Positions 33,061-44,836 of a stretch of 64,000 nucleotides of DNA are shown piece by piece. Below the pieces are notes generated by a model. That model ran no database searches, was not told where the DNA came from, and saw only the letters and a program-made list of their open reading frames with translations. The stretch is taken from contig NZ_QOHO01000049.1 in the NCBI RefSeq assembly GCF_003432035.1, positions 62,001-126,000 on the forward strand. The letters run 5' to 3'. Both the position numbers and the translations under genes were made by a program. Numbering within the stretch: the stretch's first letter is position 1; the number at the start of each line of letters is the position of its first letter. The DNA comes from Lacrimispora amygdalina. GTDB lineage: Bacteria > Bacillota > Clostridia > Lachnospirales > Lachnospiraceae.

Positions 33061-35499
33061 ATGACAGCGATTTTAGAAGAACTTAAAAACAGAATCCTAT
33101 TTTTTGACGGCGGAATGGGCAGTCTTTTACAGGCCAACGGCTTAAAACCGGGTGAACTGCCGGAAACATGGAATGTAACGCATTCCGGCTTAATCGTGAA
33201 GCTTCACAGAGATTATCTGGAAGCCGGTGCGGATATCATTAAAACCAATACCTTTGGTGCAAATGGTTTAAAATATAATCAGGATAAGGAATTTGATTTA
33301 GAGCAGATTGTAACTGCTGCCATGAAGAATGCAAAGGAGGCGGTGAATACTGCCGCTTATCCTGAGGGAAGAAAAAAAGGAGCGGTTGCCCTTGATATCG
33401 GTCCTACCGGCAAGCTTTTAAAGCCTCTGGGAGATCTTGATTTTGAAGATGCCTATGAGCTGTTTTCCCAGGTGGTAAGAATCGGAGAGCGTGAAGGCGC
33501 GGATCTCATTCTCATTGAAACCATGAGCGACAGCTATGAAGCAAAGGCAGCGGTTCTGGCAGCGAAAGAAAACAGCAGCCTTCCTGTTTTTGTAACGATG
33601 ATCTTTGATGACAAAGGAAAGCTTTTAACCGGCGGAAATGTGGAGTCCACAGTGGCTCTTTTAGAAGGTCTTGGAGTGGATGCACTGGGAATTAACTGCG
33701 GTCTTGGTCCTGTTCAGATGAAGGGGATTTTAGAGGACATCATGAAGGTGGTATCCCTTCCGGTTATTGTAAATCCCAATGCCGGTCTTCCAAGGAGTGA
33801 AGGCGGCAAGACGGTTTATGACATCGATGCGGATGAATTTGCCACAGTGATGAAGGAAATAGCGGATGCTGGGGCCTGCATCATCGGCGGATGCTGCGGA
33901 ACCACGCCGGAGCATATTCGGAAGATGGTTGCTTTGTGCAGGGATAATCCGGCCAGGCTTCCAAAGAAAAAGAACCGGACGGTCATTTCTTCCTATGCCC
34001 AGGCAGTTGTCATAGATAAGGATCCTGTAATAATTGGAGAACGTATTAATCCTACGGGTAAATCAAAGTTTAAACAGGCATTAAAGGATCATAACCTGGA
34101 GTATATCTTAAAAGAGGGCGTTCTACAGCAGGATAACGGTGCTCATGTGCTTGATGTAAACGTGGGACTTCCTGAGATTGATGAACCATCCATGATGGTA
34201 GAAGTGGTGAAAGAACTGCAAAGCATTATAGACCTGCCTTTGCAGATTGATACCTCCAATATGACTGCCATGGAACGTGCCATGAGAATCTATAACGGAA
34301 AGCCTCTTATCAATTCCGTCAATGGAAAGAAAGAGGTAATGGAAGCGATTTTCCCTCTTGTAAGGCGGTACGGAGGAGTAGTGGTAGCACTGGCTCTTGA
34401 CGAAGACGGAATTCCGGAAACTCCGGAAGGAAGAATTGCTGTATCGAGAAAGATCTATGACACAGCAGCCGGGTATGGAATCGGGAAAGAGGATATCATC
34501 ATTGATGCCTTATGTATGACAGTCAGTTCTGACAACAAAGGAGCTATTACTACTCTTGAGACTGTGAGACGGGTAAGGGATGAATTAGGAGGAAAGACCA
34601 TACTTGGAGTATCCAATATTTCCTTCGGTCTGCCTCAGAGAGAGATTGTCAATGCCGCATTCTTTACCATGGCTTTGCAAAACGGGTTAAACGCCGCTAT
34701 TATTAATCCCAATTCAGAGGCAATGATGCGCTCTTATTACAGTTACCGTGTTCTTGCTGATTTAGATCCCCAGTGCAGCAATTATATCAGCATCTACAGC
34801 GGAAATGTGGCTGTCCTTGGTGATGTAAAAAGACAGGCGGGAGATCAGAAAGCTTCAGGAGAAAGCGGAAAAGACCTCTCCTTGCGGGACAGTATAAAAA
34901 AAGGATTAAAAGACAGAGCTTATTCGGCTGTATCGGAACTGCTTGAAAACAGGGAGCCTCTTATAATTATTAATGAAGAAATGATTCCGGCACTGAATGA
35001 GGTTGGAAAAGGCTTTGAAAAGGGAACGGTGTTTCTTCCCCAGCTTTTAATGAGCGCTGAGGCGGCAAAAGCGGCTTTTGAGGTCATTAAGGAAAAACTT
35101 GCCCAAAGCGGTGCAGAGGAAAAGAAAAAGGGAACGGTGATTCTTGCCACCGTGAAGGGAGATATCCACGATATCGGAAAAAATATTGTAAAGGTCCTTC
35201 TGGAAAATTACAGCTATGAGGTGCTGGATCTTGGAAAGGATGTTCCCCCTGAAACCATTGTAAAGACAGCAATAGAACGGAATGTGAAGCTGGTGGGATT
35301 AAGCGCCCTCATGACCACCACGGTTCCAAGCATGGAAGAGACAATCAGGCAGTTAAGAAAAGAGGCGCCTTTTGTGAAGGTTATGGTTGGGGGTGCTGTT
35401 CTTACAAAAGAGTATGCCATGACAATCGGTGCAGACCAGTATTGCAGGGATGCCATGGCATCCGTGAATTATGCAGAGGATATATTTGAAGTAAAATAA
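33061..35499 (+). CDS. metH: Cobalamin-dependent methionine synthase, short form without activation domain
   Basis: This 812-residue enzyme transfers the methyl group of methyl-THF to homocysteine through cobalamin. The homocysteine/zinc domain (about 1-290) shows FFDGGMGSLLQ, a zinc cysteine in GINCG, and GGCCGTTPEHI. A pterin-binding domain (about 315-570, IIGERINPTGKSKFK) follows. Next come the cobalamin cap and the B12-binding domain with the DIHDIGKNIV base-off histidine motif near residue 705. It ends there, about 400 residues short of E. coli MetH, because the activation domain is encoded separately upstream. The start is ATG 33061, five bases after GGAGG; ATG 33043 lies before that site. 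Confidence 0.95.
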   Translation: MTAILEELKNRILFFDGGMGSLLQANGLKPGELPETWNVTHSGLIVKLHRDYLEAGADIIKTNTFGANGLKYNQDKEFDLEQIVTAAMKNAKEAVNTAAYPEGRKKGAVALDIGPTGKLLKPLGDLDFEDAYELFSQVVRIGEREGADLILIETMSDSYEAKAAVLAAKENSSLPVFVTMIFDDKGKLLTGGNVESTVALLEGLGVDALGINCGLGPVQMKGILEDIMKVVSLPVIVNPNAGLPRSEGGKTVYDIDADEFATVMKEIADAGACIIGGCCGTTPEHIRKMVALCRDNPARLPKKKNRTVISSYAQAVVIDKDPVIIGERINPTGKSKFKQALKDHNLEYILKEGVLQQDNGAHVLDVNVGLPEIDEPSMMVEVVKELQSIIDLPLQIDTSNMTAMERAMRIYNGKPLINSVNGKKEVMEAIFPLVRRYGGVVVALALDEDGIPETPEGRIAVSRKIYDTAAGYGIGKEDIIIDALCMTVSSDNKGAITTLETVRRVRDELGGKTILGVSNISFGLPQREIVNAAFFTMALQNGLNAAIINPNSEAMMRSYYSYRVLADLDPQCSNYISIYSGNVAVLGDVKRQAGDQKASGESGKDLSLRDSIKKGLKDRAYSAVSELLENREPLIIINEEMIPALNEVGKGFEKGTVFLPQLLMSAEAAKAAFEVIKEKLAQSGAEEKKKGTVILATVKGDIHDIGKNIVKVLLENYSYEVLDLGKDVPPETIVKTAIERNVKLVGLSALMTTTVPSMEETIRQLRKEAPFVKVMVGGAVLTKEYAMTIGADQYCRDAMASVNYAEDIFEVK

Positions 35500-35508
35500 G
35501 GTGCCTCA

Positions 35509-35536
35509 TTGACAAATATCGAATGAATGGTACAAT
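35509..35536 (+). promoter_or_regulatory. SigA promoter of trpS
   Basis: TTGACA (35509-35514), 16-bp spacer, TACAAT (35531-35536). The leader is only about 25 nt, too short for a T-box. Confidence 0.75.
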
Positions 35537-35566
35537 AAAACTTGACAATATATCTGGAGGTACAAA

Positions 35567-36658
35567 ATGGGAAAGATTATTTTAACGGGGGACAGACCCA
35601 CCGGAAAGCTTCATATCGGACATTACGTGGGTTCTCTGAGGCGCAGGGTGGAATTGCAGAATTCCGGCGAATTTGACGAAATTTTTATTATGATTGCGGA
35701 TGCCCAGGCATTGACGGATAATGCGGACAATCCGGAAAAGGTTCGTCAGAACATCATTGAGGTAGCGCTGGATTATCTTGCATGCGGACTGGACCCCAGT
35801 AAGAGCACGTTGTTCATCCAGTCTCAGATACCCCAGCTTACAGAGCTTAGCTTCTATTATATGAACCTGGTAACCGTTTCAAGACTTCAGCGCAATCCTA
35901 CCGTGAAATCGGAGATTGCCATGAGGAATTTTGAGACCAGCATTCCTGTGGGCTTTTTTACGTATCCCATCAGCCAGGCAGCCGATATTACAGCATTTAA
36001 GGCAACCACAGTTCCTGTAGGTGAAGATCAGGAACCTATGATTGAACAGACAAGGGAGATCGTGCGGAAATTCAATTCCGTTTACGGAGATGTTTTGGTT
36101 GAGCCAGACATTCTTCTTCCGGACAATCAGGCGTGCCTGCGCCTTCCCGGAACAGATGGAAAGGCCAAGATGAGCAAATCCCTTGGAAACTGTATCTACT
36201 TATCCGATTCGGAAGATGAGGTTAAGAAAAAGGTGATGAGCATGTACACAGATCCCAACCACCTTATGGTTTCCGACCCCGGAAAGGTGGAGGGCAATAC
36301 GGTATTTACCTATCTGGACGCATTCTGCAGGGAAGAAGATTTTAAAGAATATTTACCGGATTACAAGAATCTTGATGAGCTGAAGGAACACTATCAGAGA
36401 GGCGGACTTGGAGACGTTAAGGTAAAGAGATTCTTAAACAGCGTGCTGCAGGCGGAGTTAGAACCCATCAGAAAAAAAAGAAAAGAATACGAAGCAGATA
36501 TTCCTTACGTATACCAGATCTTAAAAGAGGGAAGCCGGAAAGCAGAAGCAGTGGCTGCAGATACCTTAAAAGAGGTAAAGGAAGCCATGAAGATCAACTA
36601 TTTTGACGATATGGAACTGATCGGGGAACAGGCAAAGCGGTTTAAAAGCCAGGAATAG
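35567..36658 (+). CDS. trpS: Tryptophanyl-tRNA synthetase
   Basis: This 363-residue class I synthetase charges tRNA(Trp). The HIGH motif is present as [11 protein letters not shown] near residue 16 and the KMSKS loop as AKMSKSLGN near residue 204. It is about 30 residues longer than the Bacillus stearothermophilus enzyme, mostly from a charged C-terminal half, as in a known TrpRS subgroup. CTGGAGG precedes ATG 35567. It is followed 8 bp later by a small RDAC-type gene and probably shares its transcript and the terminator at 36927. Confidence 0.95.
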   Translation: MGKIILTGDRPTGKLHIGHYVGSLRRRVELQNSGEFDEIFIMIADAQALTDNADNPEKVRQNIIEVALDYLACGLDPSKSTLFIQSQIPQLTELSFYYMNLVTVSRLQRNPTVKSEIAMRNFETSIPVGFFTYPISQAADITAFKATTVPVGEDQEPMIEQTREIVRKFNSVYGDVLVEPDILLPDNQACLRLPGTDGKAKMSKSLGNCIYLSDSEDEVKKKVMSMYTDPNHLMVSDPGKVEGNTVFTYLDAFCREEDFKEYLPDYKNLDELKEHYQRGGLGDVKVKRFLNSVLQAELEPIRKKRKEYEADIPYVYQILKEGSRKAEAVAADTLKEVKEAMKINYFDDMELIGEQAKRFKSQE

Positions 36659-36666
36659 AGGATGCC

Positions 36667-36909
36667 ATGAAGATCGTATCGTTTGGTGAGATACTGGAAT
36701 GCAATCAGCTTTTAAAAGACAGCGGATTGGAATTTAAGATCCATTTAAGAGATGCCTGCGGGAAACAATCCTGTTTTGTGGAATCTCTTAGTGACAGCAA
36801 TGGAACAAAGGAGTATCAGGCGCTTTATGAGATACTGGAAGCGTACTTTAAGAAACTGCGTTTTCAGTTGGAGTATAATGAAGATAAGACAAACTTCTGG
36901 ATGATTTAG
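36667..36909 (+). CDS. Small RDAC-type protein of unknown function, 80 aa
   Basis: This compact cytoplasmic protein begins MKIVSFGEILECNQLL, with LRDACGKQSCF at residues 27-37 and an acidic end. The Arg-Asp-Ala-Cys tetrad resembles a small clostridial family named for that motif, which has no established function. The two nearby cysteines could bind a metal or form a disulfide. It starts 8 bp after trpS and shares its terminator, so it is co-transcribed with trpS. The function is unknown. Confidence 0.7.
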   Translation: MKIVSFGEILECNQLLKDSGLEFKIHLRDACGKQSCFVESLSDSNGTKEYQALYEILEAYFKKLRFQLEYNEDKTNFWMI

Positions 36910-36926
36910 CTCCGGAAACTGGAATG

Positions 36927-36975
36927 CCGGAGTGGCTGCAAAGGAGAAAATTCTTTGCGCTTCTCCGGTTTTTTT
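36927..36975 (+). terminator. Intrinsic terminator of trpS operon
   Basis: CCGGAG (36927-36932) pairs with CTCCGG (36963-36968) around an inner GCAAAGGA/TTCTTTGC hairpin, followed by seven T. Confidence 0.85.
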
Positions 36976-36988
36976 GGCTTAAAATAAA

Positions 36989-37002
36989 ATAATAATTATT
37001 AT
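36989..37002 (+). promoter_or_regulatory. PerR/Fur-like palindrome upstream of ahpC
   Basis: ATAATAATTATTAT is a perfect 14-bp palindrome 12 bp upstream of the -35 box of ahpC. Its AT-only, ATAAT-based half sites resemble PerR and Fur boxes, which fits peroxide control, but the match is not exact. Confidence 0.5.
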
Positions 37003-37014
37003 CAATATTATTTA

Positions 37015-37043
37015 TTGAATTTTCTGGTAAACTATGCTATAAT
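37015..37043 (+). promoter_or_regulatory. SigA promoter of ahpC-ahpF
   Basis: TTGAAT (37015-37020), 17-bp spacer, TATAAT (37038-37043). A second short palindrome, TATAATTATA, covers the -10 box. Confidence 0.8.
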
Positions 37044-37134
37044 TATACCATGAATTAGCAATAACTAACTCATAAATTTAATCGAAACAAGCCATATTAA
37101 TTGAGTATAGCCATCAGGAAAGGAGATATATCGT

Positions 37135-37698
37135 ATGTCATTCATTGGAAAAGAGATCAGTGATTTTAAAGTACAGAGTTTTATAAATGGAGAATTTAAG
37201 GAAGTGGTTAAAAAGGATGTTCTGGGAAAGTGGTCCGTATTCTTTTTCTATCCGGCGGATTTTACGTTTGTCTGCCCCACGGAACTGGAAGATCTTGCAG
37301 ATAAATATGAGGATTTTAAAAAGGCAGGCTGTGAAATTTACAGCGTATCCTGTGATACCCATTTTGTTCACAAAGCATGGCATGATGCTTCAAAGACAAT
37401 TAAAAAAATTAAGTACCCCATGCTTGCAGATCCTACGGGTGCGCTGGCAAGAAGCTTTGATGTTCTGATTGAGGAATCGGGCATGGCGGAACGGGCAACC
37501 TTTGTTGTGAATCCGGAAGGCGTGATCGTGGCTTATGAGGTTATCGCCGGCAATGTGGGACGAAATGCAGAGGAGCTGTTCCGGAGAGTGGAAGCTTCCC
37601 AGTTCGTTGCCAAACACGGAGATGAGGTTTGCCCTGCGAAATGGAAACCAGGAGAAAAGACATTAAAACCCAGTCTGGATTTAGTAGGGCTTTTGTAA
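37135..37698 (+). CDS. ahpC: Alkyl hydroperoxide reductase subunit C (2-Cys peroxiredoxin)
   Basis: This 187-residue typical 2-Cys peroxiredoxin reduces hydrogen peroxide, organic peroxides and peroxynitrite. The peroxidatic Cys47 lies in FTFVCPTE and the resolving Cys166 in DEVCPAKW. Length matches E. coli AhpC. A strong AAAGGAG site precedes ATG 37135. The AhpF-like reductase that recycles it starts 12 bp downstream. Regulation by a PerR-type repressor is suggested by the palindromes around its promoter. Confidence 0.96.
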   Translation: MSFIGKEISDFKVQSFINGEFKEVVKKDVLGKWSVFFFYPADFTFVCPTELEDLADKYEDFKKAGCEIYSVSCDTHFVHKAWHDASKTIKKIKYPMLADPTGALARSFDVLIEESGMAERATFVVNPEGVIVAYEVIAGNVGRNAEELFRRVEASQFVAKHGDEVCPAKWKPGEKTLKPSLDLVGLL

Positions 37699-37710
37699 AG
37701 GCGGGATCTT

Positions 37711-40669
<2,959 letters not shown>

Positions 40670-40682
40670 ATAAGAGTAAGTG

Positions 40683-40717
40683 AGACCTGCAGGTAAAAAA
40701 GCCTGCAGGTCTTTTTT
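40683..40717 (+). terminator. Intrinsic terminator of eno
   Basis: AGACCTGCAGG (40683-40693) and CCTGCAGGTCT (40702-40712) form a perfect 11-bp stem followed by six T. Confidence 0.92.
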
Positions 40718-40828
40718 CTTGATGTATCAGGAAATAAATGATATGCTTATGAAAACGGTGGAATATTAAAGACACTTTTTCAATAGAATGAACAGTGATA
40801 CCCGTTATAAAAAGGGGAGTAAGTGGGA

Positions 40829-40852
40829 ATGTATGGGAAAGTGGGCGAATGA
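40829..40852 (+). CDS. Possible 7-codon leader peptide before the MBL gene
   Basis: ATG 40829 (M-Y-G-K-V-G-E) has a good ribosome site, AAGGGGAG at 40812-40819, and ends at TGA 40850-40852, four bases before the next start codon. The following gene has no clear ribosome site of its own. The mini-frame may deliver ribosomes to it by re-initiation. The evidence is positional only. Confidence 0.35.
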   Translation: MYGKVGE

Positions 40853-40855
40853 TAG

Positions 40856-41503
40856 ATGGCGGAAATAAAAAGAATCAGGTGCGGGAGTGAAAACTGCTAT
40901 CTGATAGAAAAAAACGGAAGAGCCATTCTGATCGATACCGGAAGAAAAGGCTTTGAAGAAAAGATTTTTAACCAGTGCAAAAAACACAGGGTAGAACTCA
41001 TAATTCTGACTCATGGTCATATAGAACAGGTTCAGAATGCGGCTCATTTATCAAAAGAGCTGAAAGCCCCGCTGGCAATTCACAGAGATGATATGGGGAT
41101 TATTAAGGATAATTTTAAGGAGCCTGTTTCTTATCAGGGGCTTTTAGGGATGGTAGTCGCCGATGTTGCAGCAAAAAACTTTGAAGAATCGGTAATTTCT
41201 GATTTTACACCTGATATTTTTTTAAAAGAGGGAGACCGGCTGGATGAATATGGCATTGACGGGACAATCCTTGAACTTCCCGGCCATACAAGAGGCTCCA
41301 TCGGGCTGGAACTGGAGAAGCGGGCTGTATTTGTGGGAGATGCCCTGATGAACTTATTTTATCCGGGACTTCCCATGATTTACTGTGACCAGGAAGCCAT
41401 GATAAGAAGTGCGGAGAAAATCAGTGCTCTTGGTGCAAGAAAAATTTACTTCTGCCACGGAAATCCGGCAGAAAACAGAACCTGGAGCCGGACAGAAAAT
41501 TAA
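40856..41503 (+). CDS. Metallo-beta-lactamase-fold hydrolase with altered metal motif
   Basis: This 215-residue protein follows the metallo-beta-lactamase pattern: ILIDTG near residue 25, LTHGH near residue 51, LPGHTRGSIGL near residue 140, VGDAL near residue 156, and a late CHGNP. The first metal motif HxHxDH reads His53-Gly-His55-Ile-Glu57-Gln58, so the Asp and third His are replaced. The later His, Asp and His are kept. It may bind one metal, use Glu as ligand, or have a different activity from glyoxalase II-like relatives. ATG 40856 is fixed by an in-frame TAG directly before it. It is followed 17 bp later by an Sfp-type transferase. Confidence 0.8.
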   Translation: MAEIKRIRCGSENCYLIEKNGRAILIDTGRKGFEEKIFNQCKKHRVELIILTHGHIEQVQNAAHLSKELKAPLAIHRDDMGIIKDNFKEPVSYQGLLGMVVADVAAKNFEESVISDFTPDIFLKEGDRLDEYGIDGTILELPGHTRGSIGLELEKRAVFVGDALMNLFYPGLPMIYCDQEAMIRSAEKISALGARKIYFCHGNPAENRTWSRTEN

Positions 41504-41520
41504 ACAGAGGATGTTTTAAG

Positions 41521-42099
41521 ATGATAAAAATTTACGTGGAAGAATTTGATCTGGCAGAGGGAGAGAATAAGCACGAAAGGGAGCACCAGGAGGGAGAGCT
41601 TCTTTTACGAAAGGGTCTGAAGGAAGACTATGGGATTGAGTATGGTGACGGCATTCCTGTTCCTGTTTTAAAAGGCAGGCACGGAAAGCCCCAATTAAAG
41701 GATTATCCTCATATTTACCATAACATCAGCCATACGGAAGGACTGGCTGCGTGTGCTCTGGGAGATGTGCCTGTGGGCATTGATGTGGAATTAATCCGCC
41801 CATTTTCAGAGAAGATCATACGGAAAGTGATGTCAGATCAGGAAAAAGAGCAGTATGGAAAGCTTAAGGGAGAGGAACGGACTGCTTTCTTTTTTAAGAT
41901 CTGGACGTTAAAGGAGAGCTATGTGAAAGCAGCAGGGTGGGGGATCACCATTCCCCTTACGGATTTTTCCTTTCACCTGGAGCCGGTGGGTGTCACATGC
42001 TCTGTTCCCGGAGTTCAGGTGGTACAGTATTGTGTGAAGAAAAGATATATATTGTCCATATGTTCATTTGAGCAGACGGAGATCACAATATCCGTTTGA
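41521..42099 (+). CDS. 4'-phosphopantetheinyl transferase (Sfp/AcpT type)
   Basis: This 192-residue enzyme transfers phosphopantetheine from CoA to a serine of carrier proteins. The signature VGIDVELIRP near residue 85 carries the Mg-binding Asp and Glu. FFFKIWTLKESYVKAAGWGI near residue 121-140 is the second signature (WTxKESxxKA). HNISHTEGLAACAL near residue 62 is the CoA-binding region. Its size is between AcpS (about 120) and Sfp (about 225). No polyketide or peptide synthetase gene is in the window, so its carrier protein is unknown. It probably forms a unit with the MBL-fold gene. Confidence 0.88.
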   Translation: MIKIYVEEFDLAEGENKHEREHQEGELLLRKGLKEDYGIEYGDGIPVPVLKGRHGKPQLKDYPHIYHNISHTEGLAACALGDVPVGIDVELIRPFSEKIIRKVMSDQEKEQYGKLKGEERTAFFFKIWTLKESYVKAAGWGITIPLTDFSFHLEPVGVTCSVPGVQVVQYCVKKRYILSICSFEQTEITISV

Positions 42100-42234
42100 A
42101 GTAAGACTTCACGGGAAAACTCATATGATCGGTGTTGGAATTCCTGTATTTAGAGTTAATATGAAAGAAGAGATTGACAGCAGCAGATTGCCGCGGTGGT
42201 ATTAAAAACAGCAGTATTTCATTAAACACCAGGG

Positions 42235-42263
42235 TTGCTCCTTGAACAAAAACGTGCTATGAT
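42235..42263 (+). promoter_or_regulatory. Probable promoter of the phosphoesterase operon
   Basis: TTGCTC (42235-42240), 17-bp spacer, TATGAT (42258-42263). Transcription would start near 42270, which favours a start codon after the GTG at 42269. Confidence 0.5.
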
Positions 42264-42268
42264 TCCAT

Positions 42269-43879
42269 GTGGAGAACCGGAAGAACCAGAGAGGAACTTT
42301 ATGGAATCAGATGAATAAGCGAAAGAAAAATATACTTCTGGTTTGTATTTATATGATTATGCTGCTGCTGTGCTTTTTTATTGTCCTGCTGATACAGAAA
42401 CTGAATTCTCCCCATGTAGAAAAAGGCGGCGGGAGCAAGGCGCCTATAGAAAGCACAGCAGTACCTTATACAGAAGAAGAACCGGAAACAGAGGATAACG
42501 CAGTAGCCGGAGAGAGTACCGGTAAGGAAGAAGATGCACAAGTGGAGGGACACCGTGCATCGGCGGTTCAGCCCGAAATGACGTGGGAAGAACCGGAAGA
42601 GAAGGTTAAACCATATGTGCCTCCTGTCATTGTGATTGCATCGGATGTCCATTATTTTTCACCGGAGCTGACGGATTACGGCGAAGCTTTTGGTGAACTG
42701 GAAAAACGGGATGACGGAAAAGTGGTCCGCTATATTCCCCAGATTATGGATGCATTTACGGACCAGATGGAGAAAAAGAAGCCAACAGCAGTGATTTTAA
42801 GCGGAGATTTAACTTTAAACGGAGAAAAAAAGGGACATGAGGCTCTGGCAGAAAAATTAACGGCTTTAGAAGAAAAGGGAGTTAAGGTCCTTGTTATACC
42901 TGGAAATCATGATATAAACAATCATGCGGCAGCGTCCTATTTCGGCAAAGAAAAGGAACCGGTTCAGGAAGCCAGTGCAAAGGATTTCTATGATATATAC
43001 CGCAGATTTGGATATGACCAGGCCAGGAGTCTGGATCAGAATTCTCTCAGCTACGTCTATGAACTGGACGAAAAGAACTGGCTTCTTATGGTGGATTCCG
43101 CCCAGTATGAGCCTTATAATAAGGTGGGGGGAAGAATTAAGGAAGAGACGCTTGGCTGGATGAAGACCCAGCTGGAAGAGGCAAAAAAACTGGGGGTAAC
43201 GGTGGTGGTAATTGCCCACCATAACCTTTTAAAAGAAAGCATCTTATATCCGCAGGACTGTACGCTGGAAAACAGCGGGGAAGTGGTAAGTCTGCTGGAA
43301 AGCTTCCGAGTCCCGCTCTACATAAGCGGTCATCTTCATTTACAGAAGACCAAAACTTACAGGCGGGAGCCTGGCGAAAAGGGGGCGGATTACCACATCA
43401 GTGAAGTCGTGGCCAATTCCTTTGCAATCAGCCCTAACCAGTACGGTGTTCTGAACTGGACCGGTGATAACCGGCTGGTTTATACAACGGAACAGACAGA
43501 TGTGGAGGATTGGGGAAAGAAAACCGGCACGATGGATGAAAATCTGCTTCATTTCAACGGGTATGCAGAAAAAAGCTTAAAAGACGTGGTGTATGAGCAG
43601 GTGAGCAGCCAGATTAAGAATCTTCCGAACGAGCAGATTGAGCAGATGGCAATGCTGTATGGAGATTTAAACAGGGATTACTGCGCGGGTAAGCCCATAG
43701 ATGCAAAAGAGATTAAATCCACCGCTGCATACCGGCTGTGGCAGAGGAATCTTCCGGACAGCCGCCTGTTTGCCCAAATCGATGAAATTTTAAGAGATAC
43801 GTCATCGGATCATAATACCTGGGAGGGCACAACACAAGAAACGAAAGAGGATGACAGCAATGAAAATGACTGTGAATAA
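42269..43879 (+). CDS. Membrane-anchored calcineurin-like metallophosphoesterase
   Basis: This protein of up to 536 residues has an N-terminal transmembrane anchor (LLVCIYMIMLLLCFFIVLLI), a Glu-rich linker and an extracellular metallophosphoesterase domain. All metal motifs are present in order: ASDVHYF, SGDLTLNG, PGNHDIN, IAHHN and SGHLHL. About 120 more residues follow. It may hydrolyse phosphomonoesters, diesters or cell-surface substrates outside the membrane; the substrate is unknown. The longest frame begins at GTG 42269, but the promoter at 42235 and the lack of a ribosome site there make ATG 42311 (MNKRKK..) at least as likely. The downstream EamA gene overlaps its end. Confidence 0.85.
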   Translation: MENRKNQRGTLWNQMNKRKKNILLVCIYMIMLLLCFFIVLLIQKLNSPHVEKGGGSKAPIESTAVPYTEEEPETEDNAVAGESTGKEEDAQVEGHRASAVQPEMTWEEPEEKVKPYVPPVIVIASDVHYFSPELTDYGEAFGELEKRDDGKVVRYIPQIMDAFTDQMEKKKPTAVILSGDLTLNGEKKGHEALAEKLTALEEKGVKVLVIPGNHDINNHAAASYFGKEKEPVQEASAKDFYDIYRRFGYDQARSLDQNSLSYVYELDEKNWLLMVDSAQYEPYNKVGGRIKEETLGWMKTQLEEAKKLGVTVVVIAHHNLLKESILYPQDCTLENSGEVVSLLESFRVPLYISGHLHLQKTKTYRREPGEKGADYHISEVVANSFAISPNQYGVLNWTGDNRLVYTTEQTDVEDWGKKTGTMDENLLHFNGYAEKSLKDVVYEQVSSQIKNLPNEQIEQMAMLYGDLNRDYCAGKPIDAKEIKSTAAYRLWQRNLPDSRLFAQIDEILRDTSSDHNTWEGTTQETKEDDSNENDCE

Positions 43880-44762
43880 AAGCCTTGGAAGGGGAAGCGT
43901 ATTTACTATATCGGGCGGGGTTTTATGGGGAATTTCAGGAACCTGCGGGCAGTATCTTTTACAGGTAAAAGGGCTGGCTTCCGACTGGCTGGTTCCGGTA
44001 CGCTTGCTGTGTGCGGGATTATTGCTGCTGTTTTTCTGTTTTCTGAAACAGGGGAAGCAGATTTTTGCACCTTATAAAGACGGCAAAGATACAAGAGATT
44101 TATTAATCTTCGGCATGGTGGGGATGTCGATGTGCCAGTATACCTATTTTACAGCGATTGGTTATTCCAATGCAGGCACAGCGACTGTGCATCAGTACAT
44201 AGGTCCTGTTCTCATTATGCTATATGTTTCTGCGCGTGCGGGGAAAATACCGGAGAAACACGAACTTCTCGCTGCAGCACTTGCCATGGCAGGAACTTTT
44301 CTGCTGGCGACTCACGGAAAACCGGGAAGCCTTGCCATCTCAGATCAGGCTCTTTTCTGGGGGCTCTGCTCTGCGGCGGCTCTGGCGGTTTACACCACCC
44401 AGCCGGGCAGGCTTTTAAAAAAGTACGGATCTATGGTAATTGCAGCATGGGGAATGCTTATTGGGGGAATTCTGCTGAGCCTGATATTCCGCCCATGGGA
44501 GAAGACGGTACCGCTTGATCCGGCAGCAGCTGCCTTCATGGGGATTATTATTCTGTTTGGCACGGTGATCGCATTTGCCTGTTATCTGGAAGGCGTAAAC
44601 TGTGTGGGCCCTAAGAAGGGAAGTCTGCTGGCGTCGGTAGAGCCTGTGTCAGCTACTGTGTTCTCTGTTCTTTTTATGGGAGTTAATTTTGGATTTATGG
44701 ATCTGTTTGGATTTGTGTGCATTATATCTACTGTCTTTCTTCTGACATCCGGGAAAGAATAG
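43860..44762 (+). CDS. EamA-family (drug/metabolite) exporter
   Basis: This 300-residue membrane protein has ten hydrophobic segments in two EamA repeats. The pattern is typical of DMT-superfamily exporters of amino acids and metabolites (GGVLWGISGTCGQYLL near the start, FTAIGYSNAGTATVHQYIGPVLI in repeat one, SLLASVEPVSATVFSVLFMG in repeat two). ATG 43860 is chosen because AAAGAGG (43844-43850) lies nine bases upstream; ATG 43851 is too close. It overlaps the phosphoesterase gene by 20 bp, so the two are coupled. The substrate cannot be told. Confidence 0.88.
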   Translation: MKMTVNKSLGRGSVFTISGGVLWGISGTCGQYLLQVKGLASDWLVPVRLLCAGLLLLFFCFLKQGKQIFAPYKDGKDTRDLLIFGMVGMSMCQYTYFTAIGYSNAGTATVHQYIGPVLIMLYVSARAGKIPEKHELLAAALAMAGTFLLATHGKPGSLAISDQALFWGLCSAAALAVYTTQPGRLLKKYGSMVIAAWGMLIGGILLSLIFRPWEKTVPLDPAAAAFMGIIILFGTVIAFACYLEGVNCVGPKKGSLLASVEPVSATVFSVLFMGVNFGFMDLFGFVCIISTVFLLTSGKE

Positions 44763-44769
44763 TCCATAC

Positions 44770-44798
44770 TTTACATTTTATTTCATATCCTTTATAAT
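44770..44798 (+). promoter_or_regulatory. SigA promoter of the rpiR-type gene
   Basis: TTTACA (44770-44775), 17-bp spacer, TATAAT (44793-44798). Confidence 0.8.
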
Positions 44799-44836
44799 GA
44801 TGAAATAATATTACATGAATTAGAGGTAAACGATAT

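Noticed and set aside
35500-35566. T-box leader for trpS
   Set aside because: The leader from the visible promoter is only about 25 nt and has no specifier or antiterminator structure.
42125-42205. 26-codon open frame between sfp and the phosphoesterase gene
   Set aside because: No convincing ribosome site, no recognisable motif, and no sign of coding beyond chance.
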